Below are positions 9,505 to 18,179 of a DNA stretch of 64,000 nucleotides, piece by piece. Under the pieces are notes generated by a model, which saw nothing but the letters and a program-made list of their open reading frames with translations, had not been told where the DNA came from and did no database searches. Source of the stretch: Burkholderiales bacterium (GTDB taxonomy: Bacteria > Pseudomonadota > Gammaproteobacteria > Burkholderiales > Burkholderiaceae_C). Location of the stretch: NCBI GenBank assembly GCA_030604135.1, contig JAUVWL010000014.1:43058-107057 (forward strand). Direction: 5' to 3'. Position 1 is the stretch's first letter. Every line of letters begins with the position of its first letter. Made by a program: the position numbers and the translations under genes.

Positions 9505-9518
9505 TTGACACAGATCAA
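9505..9518 (+). promoter_or_regulatory. FNR/Anr-like box upstream of DUF3149 gene
   Basis: TTGACACAGATCAA matches the FNR consensus TTGAT-N4-ATCAA at 9 of 10 positions. Its centre (9511.5) is 41.5 bases before the start expected from a -10-like TGCAAT at 9541-9546, the class II activator position. Immediately after it, 9525-9543 is a perfect 8-bp stem with a 3-base loop (GCACCCGC-TGA-GCGGGTGC). The start site is inferred. Confidence 0.45.
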
Positions 9519-9580
9519 GGCAAGGCACCCGCTGAGCGGGTGCAATCGGAGGACTTACAACCACGTCAATGGAGTGCGCA

Positions 9581-9721
9581 ATGAAAGCGATTGTGGACCT
9601 GTTTTCCACCGACTATGGGCTGTTCAGCATCGGAGTCATCCTGTTCACCCTGTTCATGGGTATCTGGTTCTACCGCTTTTTCATGCGCAAGATTGCCGAG
9701 TCGGAAAAGAACGGCAGCTGA
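9581..9721 (+). CDS. DUF3149 small membrane protein
   Basis: 46 residues, below usual ORF cut-offs: MKAIVDLFSTDYGLFSIG, then one TM segment to about residue 34, then RFFMRKIAESEKNGS. The DLFSTDYGL N-terminus followed by a single TM is characteristic of DUF3149, a family of unknown function known to me mainly from proteobacteria. GGAG lies about 8 bases before the ATG. It stands alone behind an FNR-like box, 72 bases before the Nif3-like gene. Confidence 0.8.
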   Translation: MKAIVDLFSTDYGLFSIGVILFTLFMGIWFYRFFMRKIAESEKNGS

Positions 9722-9793
9722 TCGCGAACGCAGCGGTGTCAGAATGTGCACGGGATGCATTTCCCATGCATGTTCGACTGTCGCCCGCTGCCC

Positions 9794-10573
9794 ATGAAAC
9801 AAACGCCTGCCCCATCCGTTGAGCGAACACGGCTTGTCGCCGCCCTCGACGAGCTACTTGAGCCACAGGCTTTCAGGGACTACGGACCGAACGGGCTACA
9901 GGTGGAGGGGCGCCCGAACGTGGGCACCCTGGTCACCGGTGTCACGGCCAGCCTGGCCCTGATCGATGCGGCCATTGAAGCGGGGGCTGACGCCATACTC
10001 GTTCACCACGGGCTCTTCTGGCGTGGACAGGACGGGCGTGTGACCGGCTGGATGCGCCAGCGGCTGGGCCGGCTCCTGGCGCATGACATCAATCTGCTGG
10101 CTTACCACCTGCCGCTCGATGCCCACGCCAGTCTGGGCAACAACGCCCAGCTGGCGCGGCGACTGTCGGTGCGCGTACCCGATGGGCCCCAAGGTCGTTT
10201 TGGCGAGCAAGCACTGGGTTTTCTCGGAGAACGCGAACCGGTCAGTCTGGCCCGCCTGGCCGACGAGGCGCAGGTGGCGCTGAGGCGCTCGCCCACGGTC
10301 GTGGGCGATCCGGATCGTGAGGTCCGCCGGGTGGCCTTGTGCACGGGTGGAGCACAGGGTTACTTCGAGGCCGCCATTGCAGCCGGTGCTGACGTGTTCA
10401 TCACCGGAGAGATTTCTGAGCCGCAGGTCCACTACGCGCGCGAGACCGGCGTGGCCTACATGGCTTGTGGCCACCATGCGACCGAGCGCGACGGTGTGGC
10501 CGCCGTGGGGGCGCACGTGGCGGACCTGCTCGGCGTGGCGCACCGATTCATCGACATCGACAATCCGGCATGA
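9794..10573 (+). CDS. Nif3-like dinuclear metal-centre protein (YbgI family)
   Basis: 259 residues from ATG 9794 (MKQTPAPSVER). GPNGLQVEGRP near the N-terminus, AILVHHGLFWRG and a later CGHHATERDGV provide the metal-binding His residues and the signature of the Nif3/YbgI family. These form toroidal hexamers with a dinuclear site. In E. coli the related YbgI has been linked to repair or GTP cyclohydrolase-like activity, but the substrate is unsettled. pdxA follows after 60 bases. Confidence 0.9.
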   Translation: MKQTPAPSVERTRLVAALDELLEPQAFRDYGPNGLQVEGRPNVGTLVTGVTASLALIDAAIEAGADAILVHHGLFWRGQDGRVTGWMRQRLGRLLAHDINLLAYHLPLDAHASLGNNAQLARRLSVRVPDGPQGRFGEQALGFLGEREPVSLARLADEAQVALRRSPTVVGDPDREVRRVALCTGGAQGYFEAAIAAGADVFITGEISEPQVHYARETGVAYMACGHHATERDGVAAVGAHVADLLGVAHRFIDIDNPA

Positions 10574-10633
10574 GCGCCGCCGGGCCGTTCCCAAGGCGCT
10601 CAGCCCCGCAGTGCGCAGCACGGAGGGTGATTC

Positions 10634-11665
10634 ATGAGCATTGAGCGACCGCTGATCGTCACCATGGGCGATCCTGCGGGTATCGGGCCAGAAATCGTGC
10701 TGGCAGCGGCTGCGAGGCGACCGCAATGGTTGTCGCAGGTGGTGGTCGCTGGCGACGTTGCGACGATGGAGCGCGCGGCCAGAGCTTTGTCGGTCGCGGG
10801 TTGCCCAGGGGTTCCACCGGTGGTCGCGATGGCCAGCCTGACGTCGGACAAGACGACAACAGGGCAGGGGATGGCAGTCTGGCAGGCCTGTGAACCTCAC
10901 GATCCCGTGGCCTGGGGCCGAATCGACCCGGTGGCGGGACGGGTGGCCGCTCAATGCATACGCCAGGCCACCCAGGCCGTGCTGGGTGGGCAGGGCCGGG
11001 CGCTGGTGACCGCGCCGGTGAATAAGGAGGCTTTCGCCCTGGCCGGCGTTCCGTGGCCTGGGCACACCGAAATGCTGCAGTCGCTGGCGGCCGAGCACCA
11101 AGGTTGCCAACCCGATGCCGTGCCGGTGCGGATGATGTTGAGCGAGCCGCGCCTTTGCACCGTGCTGGTCAGCATCCACGTCGCGTTGCGCGATGCCATC
11201 GCCGCAGTGACACGTGAGCGTGTGCTCCAGACGCTGGAAATCACCGACCGGCACTTCCGACGCTTTGCCGGCCGAAGGCCCCGTATCGCTGTGGCCGGAC
11301 TGAACCCGCACGCCGGTGAAGGTGGACTGTTTGGCCGCGAGGAAGTGGACGAGATTGCCCCGGCCATCGCACAGGCAAGGGCTGCTGGCATGGACGCCCA
11401 GGGTCCTTTTCCGCCCGATACCGTGTTCATGCAGGCGCGCCAGGGAGCCTATGACGTGGTGATTGCCATGTACCACGATCAGGGGCTGATCGCGGTGAAG
11501 CTGCTGGGACTGGAGAACGGTGTCAACACCACACTCGGTCTGCCCTTTGTTCGGACCAGCCCGGACCACGGCACGGCATTCGATCTGGCTGGTACCGGCC
11601 GGGCCAGCCCCGACAGCCTGATGGCCGCCATCGAGGCGGCCATGGCTGCGACCCCGTCCGGTTAA
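10634..11665 (+). CDS. pdxA: 4-hydroxythreonine-4-phosphate dehydrogenase
   Basis: 343 residues, full PdxA length. It oxidises 4-phosphohydroxy-L-threonine in the DXP-dependent pyridoxal phosphate pathway. TMGDPAGIGPEI at the N-terminus, the GHTEMLQ motif and the C-terminal YHDQGLIAVK and TSPDHGTAFD segments with metal-binding His/Asp are all present. GGAGGG lies 8-9 bases before the ATG. It converges with mscL, 22 bases between the stops. Confidence 0.95.
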   Translation: MSIERPLIVTMGDPAGIGPEIVLAAAARRPQWLSQVVVAGDVATMERAARALSVAGCPGVPPVVAMASLTSDKTTTGQGMAVWQACEPHDPVAWGRIDPVAGRVAAQCIRQATQAVLGGQGRALVTAPVNKEAFALAGVPWPGHTEMLQSLAAEHQGCQPDAVPVRMMLSEPRLCTVLVSIHVALRDAIAAVTRERVLQTLEITDRHFRRFAGRRPRIAVAGLNPHAGEGGLFGREEVDEIAPAIAQARAAGMDAQGPFPPDTVFMQARQGAYDVVIAMYHDQGLIAVKLLGLENGVNTTLGLPFVRTSPDHGTAFDLAGTGRASPDSLMAAIEAAMAATPSG

Positions 11666-11687
11666 GAGGGAGCTGGTCCTCTCGCAA

Positions 11688-12110
<423 letters not shown>

Positions 12111-12218
12111 GGGACTCCTCCAATCGGGTTGCTCACCCGTGACCAGTTGATTGAGATTTGAGGCCGTTGTAACCGGCCGTCGGCATTCTCACATGCCCAA
12201 CAAAAGTACTCAGCCTGT

Positions 12219-12232
12219 CTGATGGAAATCAA
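12219..12232 (+). promoter_or_regulatory. FNR/Anr-like box upstream of petABC
   Basis: CTGATGGAAATCAA matches TTGAT-N4-ATCAA at 9 of 10 positions. It lies 131 bases before the petA ATG. A -10-like GACAAT at 12255-12260 would put the start near 12267, placing the box centre at about -41.5. The rest of this 252-bp mscL-petA gap shows no repeat or gene; a poorer match (TTGATTGAGATTTG) lies at 12147-12160. Both the promoter and regulator are inferred. Confidence 0.4.
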
Positions 12233-12362
12233 AGGCTGCTGACAGCCCGGTTGTGACAATAGTCCACTCGCATACCCCGGCAAGCCACAGATGCCCAATG
12301 GTGGTCCAGTACAATGCCGGGTTGTCCCTAATGTCCACTTCAATCCAGTTCGAAAGATCCCC

Positions 12363-12971
12363 ATGAGTGAAGCAACCACCGATGCGTCTGTCGACAACAG
12401 TCGCCGTACCTGGCTGATCACCTCCTGCGCCATGGGCGGCGTGGGTGCTGCTGCCGTGGCCGTGCCTTTTGTGGCCAGTTTCCAGCCTTCCGAGCGGGCC
12501 AAGGCGGCCGGCGCCTCGGTTGAAGTGGATGTGTCGAGTATTGCACCTGGTGAAATGCTGACGGTGGAGTGGCGGGGCAAGCCGGTCTGGATCATGCGAC
12601 GCACGGAAGAGCAACTGGCGGCACTGGAGCAGGTGGAAAGCCAGCTGGCCGACCCATTGTCCAGGCGCACGGCCTACCCGACCCCACCCTACGCGCAGAA
12701 TCGTCACCGCTCGATCAAACCGGAAATTTTGGTGGCGGTGGGTATCTGCACACACCTGGGTTGCTCTCCCGGTGCCCGTTTCACGCCTGGCCCGCAGCCT
12801 TCGCTGCCCGACGACTGGCAAGGCGGTTTCTTCTGTGCCTGCCACGGTTCCACCTTTGATCTGGCCGGTCGCGTGTTCCGCAACAAGCCCGCGCCCGACA
12901 ATCTGGAAGTGCCTCCGCACCACTACGCGTCGGAGACCGTCCTGATTGTGGGCGAGGAACAGTCGGCCTGA
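12363..12971 (+). CDS. petA: ubiquinol-cytochrome c reductase iron-sulfur (Rieske) subunit
   Basis: 202 residues from ATG 12363. The N-terminus has a twin arginine (NSRRTWLITS) before a TM anchor, as expected for a Tat-exported Rieske protein. The [2Fe-2S] ligands are in CTHLGCSPG and CACHGSTFDLAGR. The subunit carries electrons from quinol to cytochrome c1 in the bc1 complex. It heads the petABC operon; petB starts 43 bases on. Confidence 0.97.
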   Translation: MSEATTDASVDNSRRTWLITSCAMGGVGAAAVAVPFVASFQPSERAKAAGASVEVDVSSIAPGEMLTVEWRGKPVWIMRRTEEQLAALEQVESQLADPLSRRTAYPTPPYAQNRHRSIKPEILVAVGICTHLGCSPGARFTPGPQPSLPDDWQGGFFCACHGSTFDLAGRVFRNKPAPDNLEVPPHHYASETVLIVGEEQSA

Positions 12972-13014
12972 GCGGTTCCGGCTGGCAGCAGACAACTGAC
13001 ATCAGAGGCACCCC

Positions 13015-14493
13015 ATGGCTGAATACAAAGAGATTTCTCCCGACGCCCCCGCGGGCCAGAAGCTGCTGAACTGGGTTGATAACCGGTTCCCGCTGTCCAA
13101 GCTCTTCAATGAGCACATGGCCGAGTACTACGCGCCAAAGAACTTCAACTGGTGGTACATCTTCGGCTCGCTGGCCTTGCTGGTGCTGGTGATCCAGATC
13201 GTCACCGGCATCTTCCTGGTGATGCACTACAAGCCCGATGCCACCCTCAATGCCGCCGGCGTGCCGGTGGCTTTCGCGTCGGTTGAATACATCATGCGCG
13301 ACGTGCCATGGGGCTGGCTGATCCGCTACATGCACTCCACCGGTGCCTCCGCCTTCTTTGTGGTCGTCTACCTGCACATGTTCCGCGGTCTGATCTACGG
13401 TTCGTACCGCAAGCCGCGTGAGCTGGTCTGGATCTTCGGTGTGGCCATCTTCCTGGTGCTCATGGCCGAGGCGTTCATGGGCTACCTCTTGCCCTGGGGC
13501 CAGATGTCCTACTGGGGAGCCCAGGTGATCGTGAACCTGTTCTCGGCCATTCCGTTCATCGGTCCCGATCTGGCACTGCTCATCCGTGGTGACTTTGTGG
13601 TCGGTGATGCGACCCTCAACCGCTTCTTCAGCTTCCATGTCATCGCAGTGCCGCTGGTTCTGCTGGGTCTGGTGGTTGCTCACATCATCGCACTGCACGA
13701 GGTCGGTTCGAACAACCCGGACGGCGTCGAGATCAAGGCAACCAAGGATGACAAGGGTCGCCCGGTCGACGGCATCCCGTTCCACCCCTACTACAGCGTG
13801 CATGACATTTTTGGTGTCTCGCTGTTCCTGCTGGTGTTCTCGGCCATCGTGTTCTTCGCGCCCGAGTTCGGCGGCTACTTCCTGGAGTTCAACAACTTCA
13901 TTCCAGCCGATCCGCTGACCACCCCCCTGCACATTGCCCCGGTCTGGTACTTCACACCCTTCTACTCCATCCTTCGTGCCGTCACCTCGGCCTTCATGCC
14001 CTACCTGTGGCTGTTCATGGTGGTGTTGGGCCTGGTGATCGTGAACCGGGGCCAGTTGCCCGCCCTGGTGAAGATGGGTTACTGGGGTGTGGTGGCCGTG
14101 CTGTTCTTCTGGTTCGGCGTACCTGCCGTGGTCGGCTCGTGGTTCGGCATGGAAATCACCAACCCGCTGCTGGTCGGCTCTGACGCCAAATTCTGGGGCG
14201 TGGTCGCCATGGGTGGTGCGGTGATCATCCTGTTCTTCCTGCCATGGCTCGACCAGAGCCCGGTCAAGTCCATCCGCTACCGCCCGCGCTGGAACCTGTG
14301 GCTGTACGTGGTGTTTGTCATCAACTTCCTGGTGCTGGGCTACCTGGGTGTGCTGCCGCCGTTCCCGGTGGGTGAATTCGTGTCCCAGGTCGGCACCCTG
14401 TTCTACTTCGGCTTCTTCCTGATGATGCCTTGGTGGACTCGCCTGGGCGACTTCAAGCCTGTGCCCACCCGTGTGACCTTCACGCCCCACTGA
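13015..14493 (+). CDS. petB: cytochrome b of the bc1 complex
   Basis: 492 residues with eight or more TM segments. Haem-ligand histidines occur in helices II and IV (RYMHSTGASAFFVVVYLHM; FFSFHVIAVPLVLLGLVVAHIIALHE). The Qo-site PEWY-type motif appears as APVWYFTP. It is longer than mitochondrial cytochrome b, as in other betaproteobacteria, with extra C-terminal helices. It lies between petA and petC. A 572-residue antisense frame over it is a composition artefact. Confidence 0.97.
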   Translation: MAEYKEISPDAPAGQKLLNWVDNRFPLSKLFNEHMAEYYAPKNFNWWYIFGSLALLVLVIQIVTGIFLVMHYKPDATLNAAGVPVAFASVEYIMRDVPWGWLIRYMHSTGASAFFVVVYLHMFRGLIYGSYRKPRELVWIFGVAIFLVLMAEAFMGYLLPWGQMSYWGAQVIVNLFSAIPFIGPDLALLIRGDFVVGDATLNRFFSFHVIAVPLVLLGLVVAHIIALHEVGSNNPDGVEIKATKDDKGRPVDGIPFHPYYSVHDIFGVSLFLLVFSAIVFFAPEFGGYFLEFNNFIPADPLTTPLHIAPVWYFTPFYSILRAVTSAFMPYLWLFMVVLGLVIVNRGQLPALVKMGYWGVVAVLFFWFGVPAVVGSWFGMEITNPLLVGSDAKFWGVVAMGGAVIILFFLPWLDQSPVKSIRYRPRWNLWLYVVFVINFLVLGYLGVLPPFPVGEFVSQVGTLFYFGFFLMMPWWTRLGDFKPVPTRVTFTPH

Positions 14494-14522
14494 GCGCATC
14501 GAACGAATCCGGAGTCAAGCAA

Positions 14523-15278
14523 ATGAAAAAAATCCTTCTGGGCTTCATGCTGGCCTTGGGTCTGTCGGGCATGGCCCATGCCGCTGGCGTGGCATTCCCG
14601 CTCGACAAGGCGCCCAACCGAACCAACGACATGGCAGCACTGCAAAACGGTGCCAAGCTGTTTGTCAACTACTGCCTGAACTGCCATTCGGCTTCGTTCA
14701 TGCGATTCAACCGCCTGCTTGATACCGGCCTGACCGACAAACAGGTCATGGACAACCTGGTGTTCACCACCGACCGGATCGGTGACACCATGGTGGCCGC
14801 GATCAACCCGAATCAGGCCAAAGACTGGTTCGGCAAGAACCCGCCCGACCTCACGCTGGTGGCCCGCTCCCGTGCCAGCGGCGCCGGCTCGGGGCCTGAC
14901 TACCTGTTCACCCTGCTGCGCACCTATTACCGCGACAGCACGACGCCCAACGGCTGGAACAACCTGGTGTACCCGAACATCGGCATGCCAAACCCGTTGT
15001 GGGAGCTGCAGGGGGAGCGTGTGCCGGTATTTGACAAGGTGGTGTCGCATGGCCAGGAAATCGAGGTGTTCCGTGGCTGGGAAACCGCCAAGCAAGGCAC
15101 CATGAGCCAGGCCGAGTACGATCGCAACGTCGGCGATCTGGTGGCCTTTCTGCAGTGGATGGCCGAACCTGGGCAGAACACCCGCATCCGCCTCGGCGTC
15201 TGGGTTATGCTGTTCCTCTCTGTGTTCACACTGGTGGCGTGGCGCCTGAACGCCGCCTACTGGAAAGACATCAAGTAA
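14523..15278 (+). CDS. petC: cytochrome c1
   Basis: 251 residues from ATG 14523, 29 bases after petB. A signal peptide (MKKILLGFMLALGLSGMAHA) directs export. The haem c site is CLNCHSASFMRFNRL. A C-terminal TM anchor (WVMLFLSVFTLVAWRL) holds it in the membrane. GGAG lies about 10 bases before the ATG. It completes the bc1 complex, which receives electrons from the ubiquinol made by the ubi enzymes encoded elsewhere in this window. Confidence 0.96.
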   Translation: MKKILLGFMLALGLSGMAHAAGVAFPLDKAPNRTNDMAALQNGAKLFVNYCLNCHSASFMRFNRLLDTGLTDKQVMDNLVFTTDRIGDTMVAAINPNQAKDWFGKNPPDLTLVARSRASGAGSGPDYLFTLLRTYYRDSTTPNGWNNLVYPNIGMPNPLWELQGERVPVFDKVVSHGQEIEVFRGWETAKQGTMSQAEYDRNVGDLVAFLQWMAEPGQNTRIRLGVWVMLFLSVFTLVAWRLNAAYWKDIK

Positions 15279-15402
15279 TTCCCATCCCGAGAAACGCCGC
15301 CCGGTCTTGTGTTGCCGGGCCGCGGTTCAGACCACAGTGGCTTGCCGCATCGGCCGATGCGCTTGCATGCCACTGTTTTTTTGCTTCAAGGAGACATTGC
15401 CC

Positions 15403-16014
15403 ATGATGGTTCTGTATTCGGGCACCACCTGCCCCTACTCGCATCGCTGCCGTTTTGTTCTGTTCGAGAAGGGCATGGACTTCGAAATCCGCGATGTCGA
15501 TCTCTACAACAAGCCGGAAGACATTGCGGTCATGAATCCGTACGGTCAGGTGCCGATCCTGGTGGAGCGCGATCTGATCCTGTACGAATCGAACATCATC
15601 AACGAGTACATCGATGAGCGCTTCCCGCACCCCCAGCTGATGCCGGGTGACCCGGTCGATCGGGCGCGGGTCCGTCTGTTCCTGCTCAACTTCGAGAAGG
15701 AGCTGTTCACCCATGTGTCCACGCTGGAGTCCAGGGCCGCCAAAGGCAACGAGAAGGCCCTGGAGAAGGCTCGCTCGCACATCCGTGACCGGCTGACGCA
15801 ACTGGCCCCGGTGTTTCTCAAAAACAAGTTCATGCTGGGCGAGAACTTCTCGATGCTCGATGTGGCGATCGCACCGCTGCTCTGGCGCCTGGACTTCTAT
15901 GGCATCGAGCTGAGCAAGAACGCCGCACCATTGCTCAAGTACGCCGAACGCATCTTCTCCCGGCCGGCTTACATCGAGGCACTCACGCCATCTGAAAAGG
16001 TGATGCGCAAGTGA
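15403..16014 (+). CDS. sspA: stringent starvation protein A (GST-fold)
   Basis: 203 residues from ATG 15403; CAAGGAGA lies about 10 bases before it. The N-terminal thioredoxin-like half (LYSGTTCPYSHRCRFVLFEKG) and the helical C-terminal half give the GST fold. SspA is an RNA-polymerase-associated regulator in E. coli rather than an active transferase. The petABC-sspA-sspB order is common in betaproteobacteria. A GCCCGG...CCGGGC stem without a T-run lies in the 124-bp gap after petC. Confidence 0.92.
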   Translation: MMVLYSGTTCPYSHRCRFVLFEKGMDFEIRDVDLYNKPEDIAVMNPYGQVPILVERDLILYESNIINEYIDERFPHPQLMPGDPVDRARVRLFLLNFEKELFTHVSTLESRAAKGNEKALEKARSHIRDRLTQLAPVFLKNKFMLGENFSMLDVAIAPLLWRLDFYGIELSKNAAPLLKYAERIFSRPAYIEALTPSEKVMRK

Positions 16015-16062
16015 GCCTTGGCGGATCTGCGCGTTTTGTGGGACTGAAACCTTGAGCCTTCG

Positions 16063-16593
16063 ATGATCCTGGACATGCAGCAGGACGTTCCTTCCACCCG
16101 ACCCTACCTCATCCGTGCCCTGCACGAGTGGTGCACCGACAACGGATACTCACCGTACCTGGCAGTGCAGGTGGACGCATCGGTGCAGGTGCCGGCCGAG
16201 TTCGTCAAGAACGGTGAAATTGTTCTGAACGTGAGCTTTGATGCCACCAGCGGCCTGCGCATGGGCAACGAATTCATCGAGTTCAAGGCCCGGTTTGGTG
16301 GCGTGGCCAGAGACATCATGGTGCCCGTGGGTCATGTGGTGGCCATCTATGCCCGGGAGAATGGGCAGGGCATGGCCTTTCCTGCCCCCCCGCCAGCGAC
16401 GCTGCTGCCTGCGTCTCCAGATCGGGAGGCGGCCGATACCAAGTCGTCCGACGCCGAGGCGGGCGAGTCCGTTCGAGGTGCTTTGCGTGCTGTCACGAGC
16501 GAGTCCGAAGTCTCCCCCGGGCCAGACGATCCGTCACCACCCCCGGCCCCCACCCGGCCGGACGGTCGCCCGCACCTCAAACGGGTCAAGTAA
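16063..16593 (+). CDS. sspB: ClpXP protease specificity-enhancing factor SspB
   Basis: 176 residues. The substrate-binding domain occupies about residues 10-110 (RPYLIRALHEWCTDNGYSPY, VPVGHVVAIYARENGQGM). A long Pro/Ser/Glu linker follows, then a C-terminal basic peptide (RPHLKRVK) that matches the ClpX-binding XB tail. It tethers ssrA-tagged proteins to ClpXP. Start ATG 16063; an internal ATG at 16075 is possible. tRNA-Thr follows 12 bases after the stop and may be cotranscribed. Confidence 0.93.
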   Translation: MILDMQQDVPSTRPYLIRALHEWCTDNGYSPYLAVQVDASVQVPAEFVKNGEIVLNVSFDATSGLRMGNEFIEFKARFGGVARDIMVPVGHVVAIYARENGQGMAFPAPPPATLLPASPDREAADTKSSDAEAGESVRGALRAVTSESEVSPGPDDPSPPPAPTRPDGRPHLKRVK

Positions 16594-16605
16594 AATATAA
16601 GGTTA

Positions 16606-16681
16606 GCCGCTTTAGCTCAGTTGGTAGAGCACTCGCCTTGTAAGCGATAGGTCGTCTGTTCGAGTCAGACAAGCGGCACCA
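16606..16681 (+). tRNA. tRNA-Thr (anticodon TGT)
   Basis: 76 nt cloverleaf with encoded CCA. Acceptor GCCGCTT/AAGCGGC pairs fully. D-stem GCTC/GAGC, anticodon loop CTTGTAA with TGT at 16639-16641, T-stem GTCTG/CAGAC around TTCGAGT. The anticodon stem has one C-T mismatch at its outer pair. It begins 12 bases after sspB. A TAAAATATAAG stretch just before it may be a -10 element. Confidence 0.97.
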
Positions 16682-16715
16682 TGTGCAGATCCGTCCAGGG
16701 CCCTGAACGCCACGT

Positions 16716-17033
16716 TCAGCGGTCTCGGGATTGGATCTTGACGCGAATGGAGGTAACCTGAGCGCCATGCTGGCCCAGGTCCTGCAGCAACAAGGGAGTC
16801 AGGTGCCTGATCTTGGTGGCAGCCGCAGGGTTGCTGACCAGCAGGCACCACTGGGTGTCGTCCAGAGGTCCCGCCGTGATCTGGGTGCGCAAGCCGGCAG
16901 GAATGCGGTGCAGCACCTGATTCAGCAAGGACTTCGATCGTCGCGCACGCTCCATCAGGGCTGACAGCGCAGGGGCTTCCTCGGCCGCCTGCTCCAGGCT
17001 GAAGATGCGAGAAGGATGTCGGCCGGAGGACAT
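16716..17033 (-). CDS. DUF721 / DciA-like protein, short form
   Basis: 105 residues from the ATG at 17033. The core HRIPAGLRTQITAGPLDDTQWCLLVSNPAAATKIRHLTPLLLQDL matches the DUF721 domain of DciA, the ancestral DnaB-helicase loader in bacteria lacking DnaC. It is short for the family (often about 140-160 residues), consisting mainly of the KH-like domain. It diverges from the M23 peptidase, and the two 5' regions nearly abut. Position between an M23 peptidase-secA block and sspB supports the assignment. Confidence 0.75.
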   Translation of the reverse strand: MSSGRHPSRIFSLEQAAEEAPALSALMERARRSKSLLNQVLHRIPAGLRTQITAGPLDDTQWCLLVSNPAAATKIRHLTPLLLQDLGQHGAQVTSIRVKIQSRDR

Positions 17034-17072
17034 GGGTGGGCAAGGTGCGCCGCAGGCGCTGAAGGACTGAAG

Positions 17073-18017
17073 TTGCACATCATTATCACGGACGCCTGGC
17101 TGGCACGCAGCCAAGCCTTGCACCTCAACGGCTGGAAGCTGCTGCTCGCCAGCGTGCTCCTGTCCTTTGCGCTCATGCTGGGTGCCATTGCCAGCTACCA
17201 CTGGGTTTTCCTGGAAGGGGTCCGCCAAGGCTGGCCCGGATTCGCGTCGGTTGCCCGCCTGGTGCATCAGAACGAACTCGACTCCAAGGATGCCTACCTT
17301 CGTGCCAATCTGGATGCCATGGCCCGAAAGCTCGGCGAAATGCAGGCTCGCATGATGCAGATCGATGCGCTGGGTGAACGGGTCGCCGGTCTGGCCGGAC
17401 TGAACCCGGCTGACATCAAGCCGGAAGGTGCGGGTGGGGCCCTGGTGGCCGACCGCTCTCTGGATCTGGATGAGTTCATGCAGTCCCTCGACCGGCTCGA
17501 TGGTCTCAGTGGTTCGCAGGTGGACTGGCTCACTGTCATTGAATCGCGCCTGTTTGACCAGAAGATCCAGCGCAGCCTGGTGCCCACCGAACAACCGGTC
17601 GACGGCGGGCGGGTCGGCTCGCCGTTCGGGTTCCGCATCGACCCCATCACCGGTCGCAGGGCCATGCACACCGGCCTGGATTTTCCGGCCGACCCGGGCA
17701 CACCCATTCTGGCTGCGGCCGGCGGTGTGGTCGTGGTGCAGGAGTACCACGCGGCCTACGGCAACATGGTTGAGATCGACCACGGCAATGACCTGATCAC
17801 GCGTTACGCCCACGCCTCCAAAGTGCACGTGAAGAAGGGCGACATCGTGCGGCGTGGTCAGCACATTGCCGACGTGGGTTCCACCGGGCGCTCCACCGGC
17901 CCCCATCTGCACTTCGAGGTCTGGGTTTCCGGCGTACCCCAGGATCCCAAGCGGTTCCTCGAGGCCGGGGAGCAACTGGCCCGCGCACCGGCAAGCGATG
18001 CCCGCCCGGGGCGCTGA
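17073..18017 (+). CDS. M23 family peptidase (LytM/NlpD-type)
   Basis: 314 residues if it starts at TTG 17073 (HIIITDAWLARS), with AAGGA about 8 bases upstream. The ATG at 17016 would add residues unlike the family and overlap the divergent gene. TM at about 20-42, periplasmic helical region about 60-150, then the M23 domain: HTGLDFPADPGTP gives the first zinc ligands and HLHFEVW the last. It is either a cell-wall endopeptidase or an activator of amidases. secA lies downstream. Confidence 0.88.
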   Translation: MHIIITDAWLARSQALHLNGWKLLLASVLLSFALMLGAIASYHWVFLEGVRQGWPGFASVARLVHQNELDSKDAYLRANLDAMARKLGEMQARMMQIDALGERVAGLAGLNPADIKPEGAGGALVADRSLDLDEFMQSLDRLDGLSGSQVDWLTVIESRLFDQKIQRSLVPTEQPVDGGRVGSPFGFRIDPITGRRAMHTGLDFPADPGTPILAAAGGVVVVQEYHAAYGNMVEIDHGNDLITRYAHASKVHVKKGDIVRRGQHIADVGSTGRSTGPHLHFEVWVSGVPQDPKRFLEAGEQLARAPASDARPGR

Positions 18018-18030
18018 GCGGCCCTTGAGG

Positions 18031-18050
18031 GCGGGCTAAAATGCCCGCTT
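18031..18050 (+). other. stem-loop with TAAAAT loop between M23 gene and secA
   Basis: GCGGGC-TAAAAT-GCCCGC, a perfect 6-bp stem followed by TTT, lies 14 bases after the M23 stop. It could be a weak terminator, or the TAAAAT could be a -10 element for secA; the sequence does not decide. A 12-base palindrome (GGTGCCGGCACC) follows at 18070-18081 in the secA leader. Confidence 0.35.
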
Positions 18051-18179
18051 TGCTCTTGAATTCGCGCAGGGTGCCGGCACCTCATGAACGCCGATGCCTT
18101 TTGCGCGAGGCTCACGGCACCTCCTCATCTTTTATACCGTCTGTGCGGACCCTCGGGTACCTGCCACAGGCCCTCACGT

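Noticed and set aside
10083..10283. 66-codon frame inside the Nif3-like gene
   Set aside because: Arg/Trp/Ser-rich shadow in another frame; the Nif3-like motifs fix the real frame.
11665..11683. AGAGG...CCTCT hairpin between pdxA and mscL as a terminator
   Set aside because: The stem is only 5 bp with an 8-base loop and no adjacent T-run on either strand.
12781..14499. 572-codon antisense frame over petB
   Set aside because: Low-complexity His/Gln/Asp composition typical of antisense shadows; petB is certain.
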